The notes beneath the pieces are model-generated. The model searched no databases. It saw only the letters and a list, made by a program, of their open reading frames with translations, and was not told the origin of the DNA. 64,000 bases of DNA from Labia minor (lineage: Eukaryota; Arthropoda; Insecta; Dermaptera; Spongiphoridae): NCBI GenBank assembly GCA_963082975.1, contig OY720348.1, positions 59,743,461 to 59,807,460 of the forward strand, written 5' to 3'. Positions 19,966 to 30,551 of the stretch are shown here, piece by piece. Made by a program: the position numbers and the translations under genes. Every line of letters starts with the position of its first letter. Position 1 is the first letter of the stretch.

Positions 19966-20808
19966 TATGAAGTTTGTTTAAAAGAAAATGTGAATTTTGA
20001 AAAGTATTTATTTATTAATCAATATCCATTTTGTCCTTTTCAAGACTTCTTCCAATCGTCGTTCTTTGATTTCGACTTTATCAATTGTGGCAAAACGCTT
20101 TCCTTTCATTTGTCTCTTCAGTTTTGGGAATAAGAAAAAGACGCAGGGAGCAAAATCTGATGAATACGGTGGTTGAGGCATGAATACGGTGTTATTTTTG
20201 GCCAAAAAATCACAAACAAGCAATCCTCCATGGATTTTATAAATTTTTTCCTTAAACTGAAATTATATTTAAACACTTGTTGGTGTATATTCGTGATGCA
20301 GAAACCATGATTTGTTTTTATACAATTCCGATCGTTTGAGCCGTATTGCTTCACGCAAATGTTACATAGCTTCCTTGTAGTCTTCCTTATTAACAGTACG
20401 ACTTGTTGGCAAGAACTTATGATGCACCACGCCATTATAATCGAAGAAATCAGTGAGCAAAACCTTCACATTTGATCGAACTTAGCGTGTTTTTTTCGGT
20501 CTTGGCTCTTCTTTTTTTGAGACAAAGTAGACTAACGGAATGCCACAGTTAACATTTTAAGTTCGTTGGAGCATTCCATTTTTAACGCAAAATTTAATAT
20601 AGATTCTTTGACTCATTTTTTGTAAGTAAAATATCGAAGAACACACAAAAACGTGACTAACCTTTTCAGTTGTCAAAAACAAACTACTAATTCAAAATGG
20701 CTTTAATGTCAACATATGTGTACCAACATAACAAAAAAATAAAATAATCAAATGTACACAGCCCACAAATATTAAAAAAATCACATTTTCTTTTCAACAG
20801 ACCTCGTA
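19966..20808 (-). mobile_element. mariner element, internally deleted
   Basis: The right terminus complements to TACGAGGTCTGTTGAAAA; the left terminus (TATGAAGTTTGTTTAAAA) is a diverged inverted copy. The 843-bp length is shorter than a full mariner (about 1.3 kb), because the helix-turn-helix part of the transposase is largely gone. It is related to the 5' fragment at 5281-5473. Confidence 0.8.
20008..20616 (-). pseudogene. mariner transposase (DD34D) relic
   Basis: Read on the minus strand, the pieces appear in transposase order across shifting frames: MSQRIYIKFCVKNGM at the start, then EEPRPKK, VLLTDFFDYNGVVHHKFLP and RTVNKEDYKEAM. These lead to LVCDFLAKNNTVFMPQPPYS, SDFAPCVFFLFPKLKRQMKG and KRFATIDKVEIKE. 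These are hallmarks of mariner transposases (the first Asp in the DFFDYNG region, the last in PPYSSDFAP). The HHDNAPAH block with the second catalytic Asp has decayed. Multiple frameshifts and stops make it inactive. Confidence 0.85.
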
Positions 20809-21804
20809 TGTATACATTAGTATATATTTAGAGAGAGAGAGAGGGATTGTATCAATATATATTTAAATCATAAAATAATTTTTGGTAGAAAATACATAAG
20901 GAATTTTTTAAACATTCAAGTGTATCCTCCAAGGATTATAACAATTATTTACATATGACTCATATTTTTCCCTTAAACTGAAATTAAATTAAAATACTTT
21001 CTTTACGTTACTGAATGTTAGAATGTTTCACATAAATGTTAAAAAATTAAGCTATCATTTTTAGAAAACGTCCAAATTCTATAATAATATAATGCTTTAA
21101 TTATTTATTTTACAATTGATACTTAAATAATACTTTTTCTTTTTATTATTAAATTAGTAAAGGCATGTCGATATCAATTTTACCGTATAAATTCCAATTT
21201 TTACTTAAATATTTGAAATTAATTAAAAAACTTTTTTTTAAATTTTCTAAAATTTCATAGAAATTTTTGAATATCATTGTTATATTTGAAAAAGTTTTTT
21301 TAAGTCTAATTAAATTGAATGTCATGAATTGATTACGAAAGGGACAAAGATTTATAAAGGATTCATCGAATTAAAATTTGATTTTTTTTTTTTTTGATTT
21401 TTTTGAATTGCTTTATCAGCAATTTCAAAGTTTTTAAACAAAATCTATTCTTCAACTTTGAAATAAACAATTACAGTTTATGGAAGAACTTTCGACAAAA
21501 AAATAATTAAATATATTACTTATTTGTATTATAGAATTAAATAAATACTATTCGATGTTTTTTTTCCCCAATTCCTATTATATATTCAATATTTATTTCT
21601 CTTGTTCAAATTTTCAATCGTTTTTTTTTTATTCATCCACTCAAGTCCAAATATATTTTTTAAAACTTGAAAAGGATGATACTTGATAATAATACACTTT
21701 GTTTAAAATATAAATTATTTAATTAAATTTAATTAATTAATTTTAGTTTTATAATAATAAAAATTATTCTCTTTTATAATATTTAAAGTTATAAATTTCT
21801 CTTG
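20809..21804. other. A+T-rich spacer, nothing recognised
   Basis: Contains an (AG)n run near 20831-20843. No protein-like frame or repeat. Confidence 0.5.
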
Positions 21805-21868
21805 TAATGACTGCAGTTGGTAAAGCATGGACTTAAAAATTATATGCATTCGGATCGAATCTTGTCTA
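21805..21868 (+). repeat. tRNA-like SINE head
   Basis: CTGCAGTTGGTAAAGCATGG resembles a tRNA D-arm with A box, ACTTAAAAATTATATGC the anticodon arm, and GGATCGAATCTTGTC the T-arm with B box, at tRNA-like spacing. An (AAATA)n-like tail follows. It resembles a lysine-type tRNA but is too diverged to be a tRNA gene. A tRNA pseudogene or SINE head is likely. Confidence 0.5.
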
Positions 21869-21926
21869 AATAAATAAATAATAAATATTTTTAATTATTT
21901 TTTTATACTTTAAATAGAGTTATAGC

Positions 21927-22193
21927 CAGTGGTGTATTGGTAGGGGAACGCGGGGGAACGACGTTCCCTTACCTTTTTCAGAACCGGAACGCGTTCCAGT
22001 CCTTTTTCATGTCCCGACAACTCCCACTTAAATCTACTGTTAGAATTTCTTTTTTTGTGTTCGTAAATATTTTGTATAGTAAGAAATAAGAAAAAATAAA
22101 AACTTATATGGAAAAAAATAGTTTGCTGAAAATAGGACTTTTTTTGCTTCCATTATGCGTTCCCTTACTTCTTATTTTACCAATACATCACTG
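21927..22193. mobile_element. hAT-superfamily MITE (267 bp)
   Basis: Inverted ends CAGTGGTGTATTGGTAGGGG and, complemented, CAGTGATGTATTGGTAAAAT with GGGAACGC just inside. They are flanked by 8-bp duplications GTTATAGC (21919-21926) and TTTATAGC (22194-22201), 7 of 8 matching. Non-coding. Confidence 0.88.
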
Positions 22194-22255
22194 TTTATAG
22201 CAGTTTTGAGTAGAAATTGATATAGAAGAAAATAATGTAATAAATTTAAATTTGG

Positions 22256-22380
22256 AAAATATAAAATTGATATTTTTAGCGCTACTCGAAGGTACTTGTG
22301 CGCAACAACTACATTCCTACATCTATCCCTATCCTCCACTATCTACATTAAATTCTAATTTTCTCCTTATTTCTTTCTAA
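22256..22380 (-). pseudogene. LINE 3'-end relic
   Basis: On the minus strand the residues RDRCRNVVVAHKYLRVAL echo the better-preserved LINE C-terminus at 22590-22800. It is a short, decayed 3' end of the same family. Confidence 0.45.
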
Positions 22381-22536
22381 ATATATTAGGAATTAATCTA
22401 ACCAAGTGTTAACTGTTAAAGATCTGACAGTTTTGTAATATTCCCTTCAAATTTTTATTTTCATGTTAAAATTTATAAAATGGAAGTTAAGTAAAGGTTA
22501 CTTATAATAAATATTAATCAATCTTTCAAATATAAA

Positions 22537-22568
<32 letters not shown>

Positions 22569-22589
22569 GATAAAATATATAATATTTTT

Positions 22590-22800
22590 ATTATGATTCT
22601 ATCTATCTATCTATCGCTGGGCTCTATGGAACTCGAAAGTTCTTGGCCGCAGCAACCACATTTCTCCAAATATCCCTATCCTGAGCCACAACCATCCACC
22701 CCTACCCTCTCCCATTTCTCTCACGTCCCTTTCTACATTGTCCATCCCCAAGGGGCCATTTTCCCACAAATATAATTTCCGCTCTGACCATCCCTACTTT
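22590..22800 (-). pseudogene. LINE 3' end (RTE-like C-terminus plus GATA tail)
   Basis: Minus-strand frames encode DNVERDVREMGE, then after a frameshift VAQDRDIWRNVVAAAKNFRV and a stop, ending in a (GATA)n tail at about 22597-22613. This is the extreme C-terminus found after the RLQ..GHVARM segment in the plus-strand relative at 43362-43640. LINEs with such (GATA)n-like 3' tails insert by target-primed reverse transcription. The plus-strand frame at 22593-22775 is a shadow. Confidence 0.65.
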
Positions 22801-23063
22801 CTCGATTTTATGTATGGATTCTACGTATGGGATGCAATTCATCGTTATTTAGTTTCTGCTATTCCCCGGTGACCTTATCTTTCTTTGGTTTATAAATGAT
22901 GAAAAGAAACCTATTTTATTAATTAATTTGAAATGTAATTATGTAGAAAATTGATTCCTTCGTAATTGTAAACTTCTTCTCTTTGAAGAATATATATTGT
23001 GTTATATTATACTTATAATTAACTGAAATTTATAATTTAATTGAGAAAATCGAATGATTTTTT
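22801..23063. other. A+T-rich spacer
   Basis: No feature recognised. Confidence 0.4.
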
Positions 23064-23667
23064 ACTATCTCGCCAGAGATAGTATTGCAATCACGAAAAT
23101 TTTCGATGTTGAGATTTTGATGTTTTTATACGTTTTGAAGGTTCCTGAATCATTTTCACTAAGGTTGAGAAAAATGTCTGTGTGTGTGTGTGTGTGTGTA
23201 TGTATGTAGACAAGATTACGCAAAAACGGTTTGAGCTAGAATGATGAAATTTGGTTCATGAGCATTATTCAAAATTCGTAGTTTTCTATCAACTTTTGAG
23301 AAATGTAGCTCAACCGGAAGAGGGTCATTACCTACAACGTTTTGATTTTTTTTCCTCTAAAGTGACCGTAAAAAGAAAGATATATGTTTGATAATTTTTC
23401 ACATGATTAATAATTGTATAAAACTGCTATATATAGAATTTCAGCTTGATTGATTCGCTGAAATTACCAGAATTAATTTTTTAACACTGCAAATCTCACG
23501 CGCCAACACGTGACGTGGTGCCATCAACAAAAAGCCAAACATGCGCTGGTTTAATATTTATTATTTATTATTTATTATTTATAATTAATTAAATTTAATT
23601 TAAATATAATATATTATGTTATTTAATCCAATTCAAATTGCGAGATAGTCGAGTGGAGACACTCCAG
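23064..23667 (+). mobile_element. Fam-A repeat, copy 2 (full length)
   Basis: Starts with the terminal hairpin ACTATCTCGCCAGAGATAGT and ends GAGTGGAGACACTCCAG. A (GT)n run occupies the usual place (about 23175-23203). It is most similar to copy 7 at 48842-49371, sharing the same TTTAATATTTATTATTTA segment. Confidence 0.88.
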
Positions 23668-23959
23668 CTAATTTTAATTTTGTAATAATATTGTATATAT
23701 AAGTTCTTACCTACATGCATTTTTAGTTGTTGAATCAGAAACAAAGTTAATTTTTTTTTATTGGATTGTATCAAATTACCAAACTTGTAGGCTTTCTAAT
23801 AAAATTGTAAACAGTATCCATTTAAAAAATAATCATTAAGTAGAATTGTTTGTAAACAAGTGGTCATGATTTTTCTTAATATATTATTATTTTAAATTGC
23901 CTTTGTCTTTCAAGTGGTCTTCTTTGATTTCACCTGCTCTACCATTTCTTTTTGGCAAG

Positions 23960-24206
23960 TGAAGGCGACACCCGCTCGAAAGACACGATTTCATTATAAA
24001 ACCAAACGATTAGAAAAAAAAAAAACAATGAATAAAATGTCATCGTATTCGGACAGAAAAAAATTTCAATTAGAAGAGAGCAAAGCTAAAGTCAACAAAA
24101 AAAAAAAAAAAAAAAGAATAAGAAGGCTCAAGTCTCGCTTAATGGAGATCCGTAAAGAAGATAACCTATTAAAAGTGGTGTCTGAAGTGAAAAGGTTAGA
24201 AACAGA
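23960..24206 (+). CDS. candidate internal exon encoding a lysine-rich helical segment
   Basis: A frame open on both sides begins after a pyrimidine tract and AG (TTTCTTTTTGGCAAG) and reads KATPARKTRFHYKTKRLEKK. It then reads MNKMSSYSDRKKFQLEESKA and, past a lysine run, RLMEIRKEDNLLKVVSEVKR. It ends just before GTAAGT at 24207-24212, a perfect intron-side donor. The content is strongly basic and coiled-coil-like. The lysine run rests on a 19-A tract, which could slip. An alternative start is the ATG at 23914. It could instead be a coding relic; no family recognised. Confidence 0.35.
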
Positions 24207-24212
24207 GTAAGT

Positions 24213-24499
24213 TAAAGACGTTCCAAGTGAAATTGTACGATTCATAAAAAAGTAATTATATTTAAAAAAAAAAAAAAACAAAATAAAAAATAAAATAAAA
24301 TTATAAAACAAGTTATTTCTCAATTAAAATAAATACAAAATTCTAATGAAAAACATCTTTTTTTTCTGATGCTGTTATAAACCTAATATAAATATATAGA
24401 AATGAAAATTTTAATTTGAATATTATACCAACAGGATTATCTGGTTCTTTTTTAATAAATACTAAACGCAATAAAATCAGAATACAAATATAACTTTTT
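24213..24499. other. A+T-rich spacer
   Basis: A-rich; nothing recognised. Confidence 0.4.
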
Positions 24500-24610
24500 A
24501 CTATCTCGCCAGAGATTTTATTACGATAACGAAAATTTTCGATTTCGAGATTTTGATGTTTTTATACGTTTTGAAGGTTCCTGAATTATTTTCACTAAGG
24601 TTGAGAAAAA

Positions 24611-24654
<44 letters not shown>

Positions 24655-25397
24655 GACAAGATTACGCAAAAACGGTTTGAACTAGAATAATGAAATTTGG
24701 TACACGGGCATTATTCAAAATTCGTACTTTTCTCTCAACTTTTGAGAAATGTAGCTCATCTGGAAGTGGGTCATTACCTTCTACGCGTTTTCATTTTTTT
24801 TCCTCTAAACTGACCGTAAAAATATAAATAATAAAAAATAATTTTTCACATGATTAAAAATTGTAAAAAAAAACTGTTATATATAGAATTTCAGCTTGAT
24901 TGAATCGCTGAAAGTACCGGAATTATTTTTTTAACACGTTGACTGGTAATCACGCGCCAGCACGTGACGTGGTGCCATCAACAAAGAGTCAAACACGCCC
25001 TCGTTTAATAAATATTATTTATTAATTTTAATTTATAATTTATAATTAATTAAACTTAATTTAAATATAATATAGGTATGTTAATAAATCCAATAAGGCT
25101 CCACAGGGTGTGATGGCTAGCGTCGCTGACTCACATTCTCGTGGTCCAGGGTTCTATGGGACGAAGTCAATCCAGCCTCCGAGATCAACATTTGGAAGCT
25201 ACTTGATAAAAAGTAGCGCCTCCGATCAAGAAAATCAAGATAAAGGTTTATAGGACCCGCTCTACTGATCATAGGACACCTCATTGATATAACCGACTTG
25301 ATAGGCGTTGTCCTTGAGCAGGACGTACAAAAGCCGGAGGTTTTTTTTAACACCAATTTTTTCAAATTTGCGAGATAGTCGAGTGGAGACACTCCAG
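24500..25397 (+). mobile_element. Fam-A repeat, copy 3, split by a SINE
   Basis: Starts ACTATCTCGCCAGAGAT and ends GAGTGGAGACACTCCAG. The (GT)n run is at about 24615-24642. The body is interrupted at 25095-25348 by the tRNA-derived SINE-like element, after which the Fam-A sequence resumes. Confidence 0.85.
25095..25348 (+). mobile_element. tRNA-derived SINE-like element, copy 2 (inside Fam-A)
   Basis: The head reads like a tRNA: CACAGGGTGTGATGGCTAGC (A-box region), then CTGACTCACATTCTCG (anticodon-like arm) and GTGGTCCAGGGTTC (T arm). This resembles a glutamate-type tRNA layout. The body matches copy 1 at 3268-3541 and ends in a T run. Imperfect target duplications AATCCAAT (25087-25094) and AACACCAAT (25349-25357) flank it. 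The minus-strand frame at 25117-25416 is a shadow. Confidence 0.65.
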
Positions 25398-25439
25398 ATT
25401 TTTTTTTTATTAACATTCTTACTAAATAGTTATTTCCAT

Positions 25440-25970
25440 TGAAATAATTTTTAATCAGCTATTTTTTCACTCATTCAAGTCATTTGTATCATTTTTATAG
25501 AATTCATCATCATTTTCGCATTCTTATTTATATATTTCAATAATCCCTCTCGAATCTTTTTTTCATTTATATCAACCGTCTTTTTCTTGTAATTTATAAT
25601 ATACTTAAGTAATTTTTTTCTAATTTTCTTGCCCATTCAATCTCTACTTTTTAATTTCCATAATAATTATAATTTATTTAAATTTATTTTTATTAGATTA
25701 TTTGTATCAATCTTCCTTATCCTTCACTTAATTTAATTTACCGTTTACTATCCTTTCTTTACCATTTCAAACCACATTTCCCATCTATTCTTACTTTATT
25801 ATATTATCTTTAAACATCATATAATCAGTCAGCATTTATTAAATAAATATTTAAAAATATATTATTTACCAAAATATTGGATAATATGAATTATTCCTTA
25901 TATATACCAACATGTACTATAATGTTCAACTCAATAAGTTTAACTCGATTTATTTATTTAATTTTAAACC
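25440..25970 (+). repeat. Fam-P repeat, uninterrupted copy
   Basis: Contains ATCCTTTCTTTACCA, CCATCTATTCTTACTTTATT and AATATTGGATAATATGAATT in the same order as sequence at 32600-32690 and 35155-35360. In that second locus the 2.46-kb composite unit interrupts the series, so this copy represents the empty site. Confidence 0.6.
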
Positions 25971-26367
25971 GTTGCAACTTTGATCAATTATCGTTTTTTT
26001 TCTATTTGAAGAGAAATAAAAAAAAAGAGAGAAAATTGTTTTCCGATTTGAGAAACGAGTTTTCTATTGCTCTTTTCTAAGACGGCTACAATTCTTATCT
26101 CGCATTTCAATAAGATTTATTTAAGTCCCATTGCTCTTCTTAAAAAATTATTAAAGTAAACATTATTTAAGTGAAATATACTTATTCGGCATTTCTAATA
26201 ATTCCATTTATTAATTAACTTATTGATATACGTATAATCAAAAAATTTTAATTTTCATATAATATATATTATTTTATTATATAAGTACAAATTGAATTTT
26301 TGTGATTATTTATTTTCTTTGATATTATTTAATAAACTATTTAAAAAAGAATTATAAGTTTTGTATA
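25971..26367. other. A+T-rich spacer
   Basis: Nothing recognised; short frames here are noise. Confidence 0.4.
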
Positions 26368-26376
26368 TATACCATA

Positions 26377-26909
26377 GGTAATTGTTCAGATTAGTTGTCA
26401 TGTCATGGATTTGGATAAAACTTTACCAGTGAATTCTTTGTTAATTACAAAGAAACTTTCTTTATGCAATTTTTCCGGGCCGCTTCTAGTTTACTGGATA
26501 AGAATTATTAAAATTTGCATATAAATCCAATGATATTCTCTTTAGCTACCATGTTTTATTAATTCGACCAGCAGAGGGCTCCACCATTTTTTTTGCAGTT
26601 AGGATTGGGGATAGAAAAATTAAAAAATTAATTAATTAAATAATTTCCTTATATCCAAACCGAACCGACAAAACCGAAAATTATTGAATAAATAGTGAAT
26701 TAGTCAATAAAACATTACTTAATGGCTGCACATTTCGATGTTCATCATCAGCTAATGTGTCAAATTTAAAAAAAATCTTTATTTATCTCGTAAACTAGAA
26801 GAGACCGAGAAATATTACATAAGGAAAGTTTTTTTTGAAGATAAAAAAGGAATCCACTGGTAAAGTTTTATCCAAATCCATGACATGGCAACTAATCTGA
26901 ACAATTATC
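26377..26909. mobile_element. Mutator-like long-TIR MITE, copy 3 (533 bp)
   Basis: TIRs start GGTAATTGTTCAGATTAGTT and, complemented, GATAATTGTTCAGATTAGTT; the inverted match runs on for more than 100 bp. It is flanked by a perfect 9-bp duplication TATACCATA (26368-26376 and 26910-26918), the clearest of the three. A CTCF-like site CCAGCAGAGGGCTC is at 26568-26581. Confidence 0.9.
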
Positions 26910-26918
26910 TATACCATA

Positions 26919-27491
26919 TTATGTATACCAAAGCCATTATTAATTAAGTATTATTAATTATAACACTATTTTGATTTCTTTCATATTAAGTGAAACATAA
27001 ATTAATGAAAAAACAAAAAATTAAGAAAAAAGCAAAACTATAATATAATTAAATTATTTTTTTACAAAAAACAAATCGTATACCCATCTTTTTTAACAGA
27101 TTCATAATATTCTTGCTAATATTTAAATTGAATGTAAATAAATCTTAATAAGTTTTAAAATGATTTCATGATTTTTAGAAATAATGTTTCGATTTCATTT
27201 AATAAATAATTTTTTTTTCTTCAATTTGCAAATCAACGGGATCAAGATTATTTCATCTTTTCAAAAATTGAAAATAGAATTCTCTAGTGAATGGCGAAGA
27301 TATTTTATCAAGGATATTGTCTTTTTTTTTAAATCATATACAAAATCATTGGCGTCTCAAAGAAGAAGACTTTTCGAATCTTCGATAAAATATTTATTTT
27401 CTTAGTGACACCAGGTGAGACAATCTCATCGCTCAAGCGAATAGGCTCGTAACTTGGGATTGTCAAATTAACTTAGAATTTTTTTTTTCTA
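26919..27491. other. A+T-rich spacer with a frame of uncertain status
   Basis: A plus-strand frame at 27184-27405 is mostly A+T-driven, although its end (SYTKSLASQRRRLFESSIKY) is more protein-like and a CCAG|GTGAGA donor-like site follows at 27417. I cannot support an exon. Confidence 0.3.
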
Positions 27492-27584
27492 CTAATTCTT
27501 TGGGTTGAATTCGATTCTATTATCCATTGGACTCGATTCCATTACGGGACAGGGAGTCGAGAAGGGTGGCGATCGCCCCGTCAT
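27492..27584 (-). CDS. short coding-like ORF, unidentified
   Basis: On the minus strand an ATG at 27584-27582 opens a 30-residue frame beginning MTGRSPPFSTPCPVMESSPM and ending NRIEFNPKN. Its codons are GC-rich (ACG, CGA, TCG, CCC) compared with the surroundings. It could be a first or single small exon. Length is too short for certainty. Confidence 0.25.
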   Translation of the reverse strand: MTGRSPPFSTPCPVMESSPMDNRIEFNPKN

Positions 27585-27599
27585 GTTTACTTAATAATG

Positions 27600-28085
27600 A
27601 AATTAATAAAAAAGAGGTACTGAACGGGCCATTGGAATCGATTGTTCATTAATAAAGGATTTGCATAGGAGAGGATAACAAAAACATACAATCCGTTCAA
27701 CAAATCCTATAATGTCTACTAAATATCGAACAATTTGAAAAAAAAAATCCCTAGAAATCCTATTACGCATAATTAAATAATGAAGTACCGATTATTGTGA
27801 ATTCATCTCTCTTACCTTACTTATATACCTACACTACTATACATAAAGTAAATATTATCAATTCATACCTATATATATGATAGATGATATGTACATATGC
27901 TAAGGGGTCTGAAATTTTATATTTTTTCTTCTAATTCAATATATGTTCAAAAAATCTACATATTAATTTATATTAGACAATAAATAAAATAAATAAATAA
28001 ATTGTAATGTAATAATAAATATTTCTAATAAGTTAATCGATTAATAGTCACTTTTCAATAAACAATGAAAAACAATCACTTAATC
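27600..28085. other. A+T-rich spacer
   Basis: Nothing recognised. Confidence 0.4.
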
Positions 28086-28325
28086 CAGCGAATTTCAATC
28101 TGTGGGGCGCGGCTTACTAGGAGGGCGCAAGAATATTCAATTGAAAACATTGTTAAAAAAAATTATTAACTGACTGAAAGGAAAATACAAATACACATTC
28201 TCTATTAAATATTCGGAATATACATGATTGTTGTTTATATTTTATTGTAAGCGGGTGGGGGGGGGGCGCAATTAAAATTATGATTGAAAACTGGACCGCA
28301 AATACGGAAAGGTTGAGAAACATTG
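28086..28325. mobile_element. decayed hAT MITE with G-run
   Basis: Left end C.AGCGAATTTCAATCTGTGG is an imperfect inverted partner of the right end, which complements to CAATGTTTCTCAACCTTTCC. An uninterrupted G run (GGGTGGGGGGGGGG, near 28255) lies inside. The flanking 8-mers do not match well, so the target duplication has decayed. Confidence 0.55.
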
Positions 28326-28452
28326 ATTTTAGCAAAAAAAAAAAAAAAAAAATCACGAATCCGTTTTTGAAAAAGTTTCAACGCTACAATCGATTTAAAT
28401 CTAATATTTATTAATTTATTATTACTTATATCTCAAAAGTTTAAAAATAAAT

Positions 28453-28923
28453 CTGGAGTCTCTCCACTCGACAATCTCGGAATTTGAATTGGATAAAATA
28501 AAACATATATTATATTTAAATTAAATTTAATTAATTATAAATTATAAATTATAAATTAATAAATAATTAAACCAGCGCGACTTTGGCTCTTTGTTGATGG
28601 CACCACGTCACGTGCTGGCGCGTGATTTGCAATGTTAAAAAATCAATTCCGGTACTTTCAGACATTCAATCAAGCTGAAATTCTATATGTAGCAGTTTTA
28701 TACAATTTTCAATCATGTGAAAAACATATATCTTTATTTTGACGGTCAGTTTAGAGGAAAAAAATCGAAATGTGGTAGATAATGACCCTCCTCCGAAAGA
28801 GCTACATTACTCAAAAGTTGATAGAAAACTACGAATTTTGAATAATGCCCGTATACCAAATTTCCTCATTCTAGATAAAACCGTTTTTGGGTAATCTTGT
28901 CTACACACACACACACACACACA
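28453..28923 (-). mobile_element. Fam-A repeat, copy 4 (truncated)
   Basis: Begins CTGGAGTCTCTCCACTCG and follows the family body, but stops at the (AC)n microsatellite (28905-28923). It lacks the terminal hairpin end. Confidence 0.82.
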
Positions 28924-30551
28924 TAGAATAATTAATTATATTTATTTTTAATAGTAAAATTCAAATAAAATTCAATCTTTATTTAAAATGTTTTTTATCA
29001 TTTATTATTAAATCATCTCCAAACGTTAGTAAAATTAGGAATATTCATTTTCCCCCAAAAAATTTAATACTTCAATTTTTAATATCTTTTTCTAATGTAC
29101 AAAGACTAAAAGTTTTTTTTTTGTTTTTTTTTATAAAAAGAAAAATAAATAAATAAATGAAAAAATAATCCCTTTCTCAAAACGAGTGTTGTTACGATTC
29201 TTGTAAAAATTCAAGCTAAATTTGATGAAAGATAATAAATGTTGATAAACAAAAAAAAAAAAAATAAAATAAAATAATTCCCCTCTCTCCTCTTTATTTT
29301 AAGCAAAAATCTTTGTCTCTACGATTTAATGACAAACATGTAATCAGCTAAAATCGCTTAAAATGGTTGCTTTTAGTGGGTATGAATTTGATTACTTTTC
29401 TTTCCCCCACTCCAACTATCTCATTTTTTTTTTACTCCTTATTTCTCTCTCTCCGAATAACAGTCACTAAAATAAATTGAAATTGAATTATTTGTCTAAA
29501 CCTTAAGATGATCGATTGTCGATTTCTTTAAAAATCGCAGTAAGAAAAACGAGGAATCCTATTCCGATTTACAGCCCGGCGGAGGCCCTAAAAAAAAAAA
29601 AAAAAAAAAAACACGAACACGGCGACCTGTTTCTTGCAAACTCCTCTGCATAAGAAACATACAAAATTTATAGATAGCCGAGCTTCATTTGTAACTTCCG
29701 AGTGGCCAAATGCCTTCGACTATAAACTCAAAAATAAAATAAATATTCCGCGAAACGGTTGTTTCTCCTCGTTCAAATGGCCTTCTTTTTGATTTATTTC
29801 CAAAACCCAGCCCCCCACCCCCATCACCCTTCCACCCTTTCACCCCTCATTTACTATTCAATGAAATCGTAATCAATAAATTCTAATAAAAAGAACCACG
29901 ATAATTAACTCTTTTGGCATATTCGATTTTTTTTTTCTTCTTTTCTTGTTCAAAGAATTCAAAAAGAATGTAAACTGAGAACGATTCATTTTTTGATAAA
30001 AAAACAAAAAAAAAACAAAAAAATAAAAACATGGAATGAGAGATCAATTTGGTGGATAATGTCAATGTTTATGATGTTTTAATTACGATGCTGATCTTAA
30101 TTGCGATGGAATCAATAGCCAGGCAGTTCCATTTGAATTTCCAATTAAAACGATCAATGAATAAAACACACGCCAAGCTCTTGAACTGTTTTTGAGGGAA
30201 AACAAAAAAAAAAATGAGTAAATAAAATAGAAGAAACAAGTCGTCATGTTCAAAATGATCTGAATGGTAAAGCCGATAAAAATATCTTGTGGATTAGAGA
30301 GTCCCACTTCAAATGGACCTTTATTTGGATTCCTCTTCACGTAAAGAGAGAAATTATCAAGTAATCATACTCGTCCAAGTGAACTTAACTCTCACCCGTC
30401 CCCCGTCCCCGATTCATTTTCCATTTTTTTCCCTTAGTTTCCTTCATTTTTTTTAACTTGGTATGTGTGTATGTATATACCTATGAATGTGTTTTGTTGC
30501 CTAATAAAATCAGATTTGTTTCATTTACTTATAATTTAATACACTTCTCCT
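28924..30551. other. long stretch with few recognisable repeats
   Basis: This is the longest part of the window in which I recognise no transposon. Bases 29480-29830 and 30083-30360 have ordinary complexity, a C-rich run near 29810-29850 and an A run near 29590. Frames at 29883-30065 and 30083-30340 are not convincingly protein-like. Conserved non-coding sequence is possible but cannot be shown from one genome. Confidence 0.35.

Noticed and set aside
25117-25416. A 99-codon minus-strand ORF.
   Set aside because: It reads antisense through the SINE-like element and the Fam-A end.
27184-27420. An exon ending at CCAG|GTGAGA (27417).
   Set aside because: The frame carries a stop before the donor, and most of it is A+T noise.
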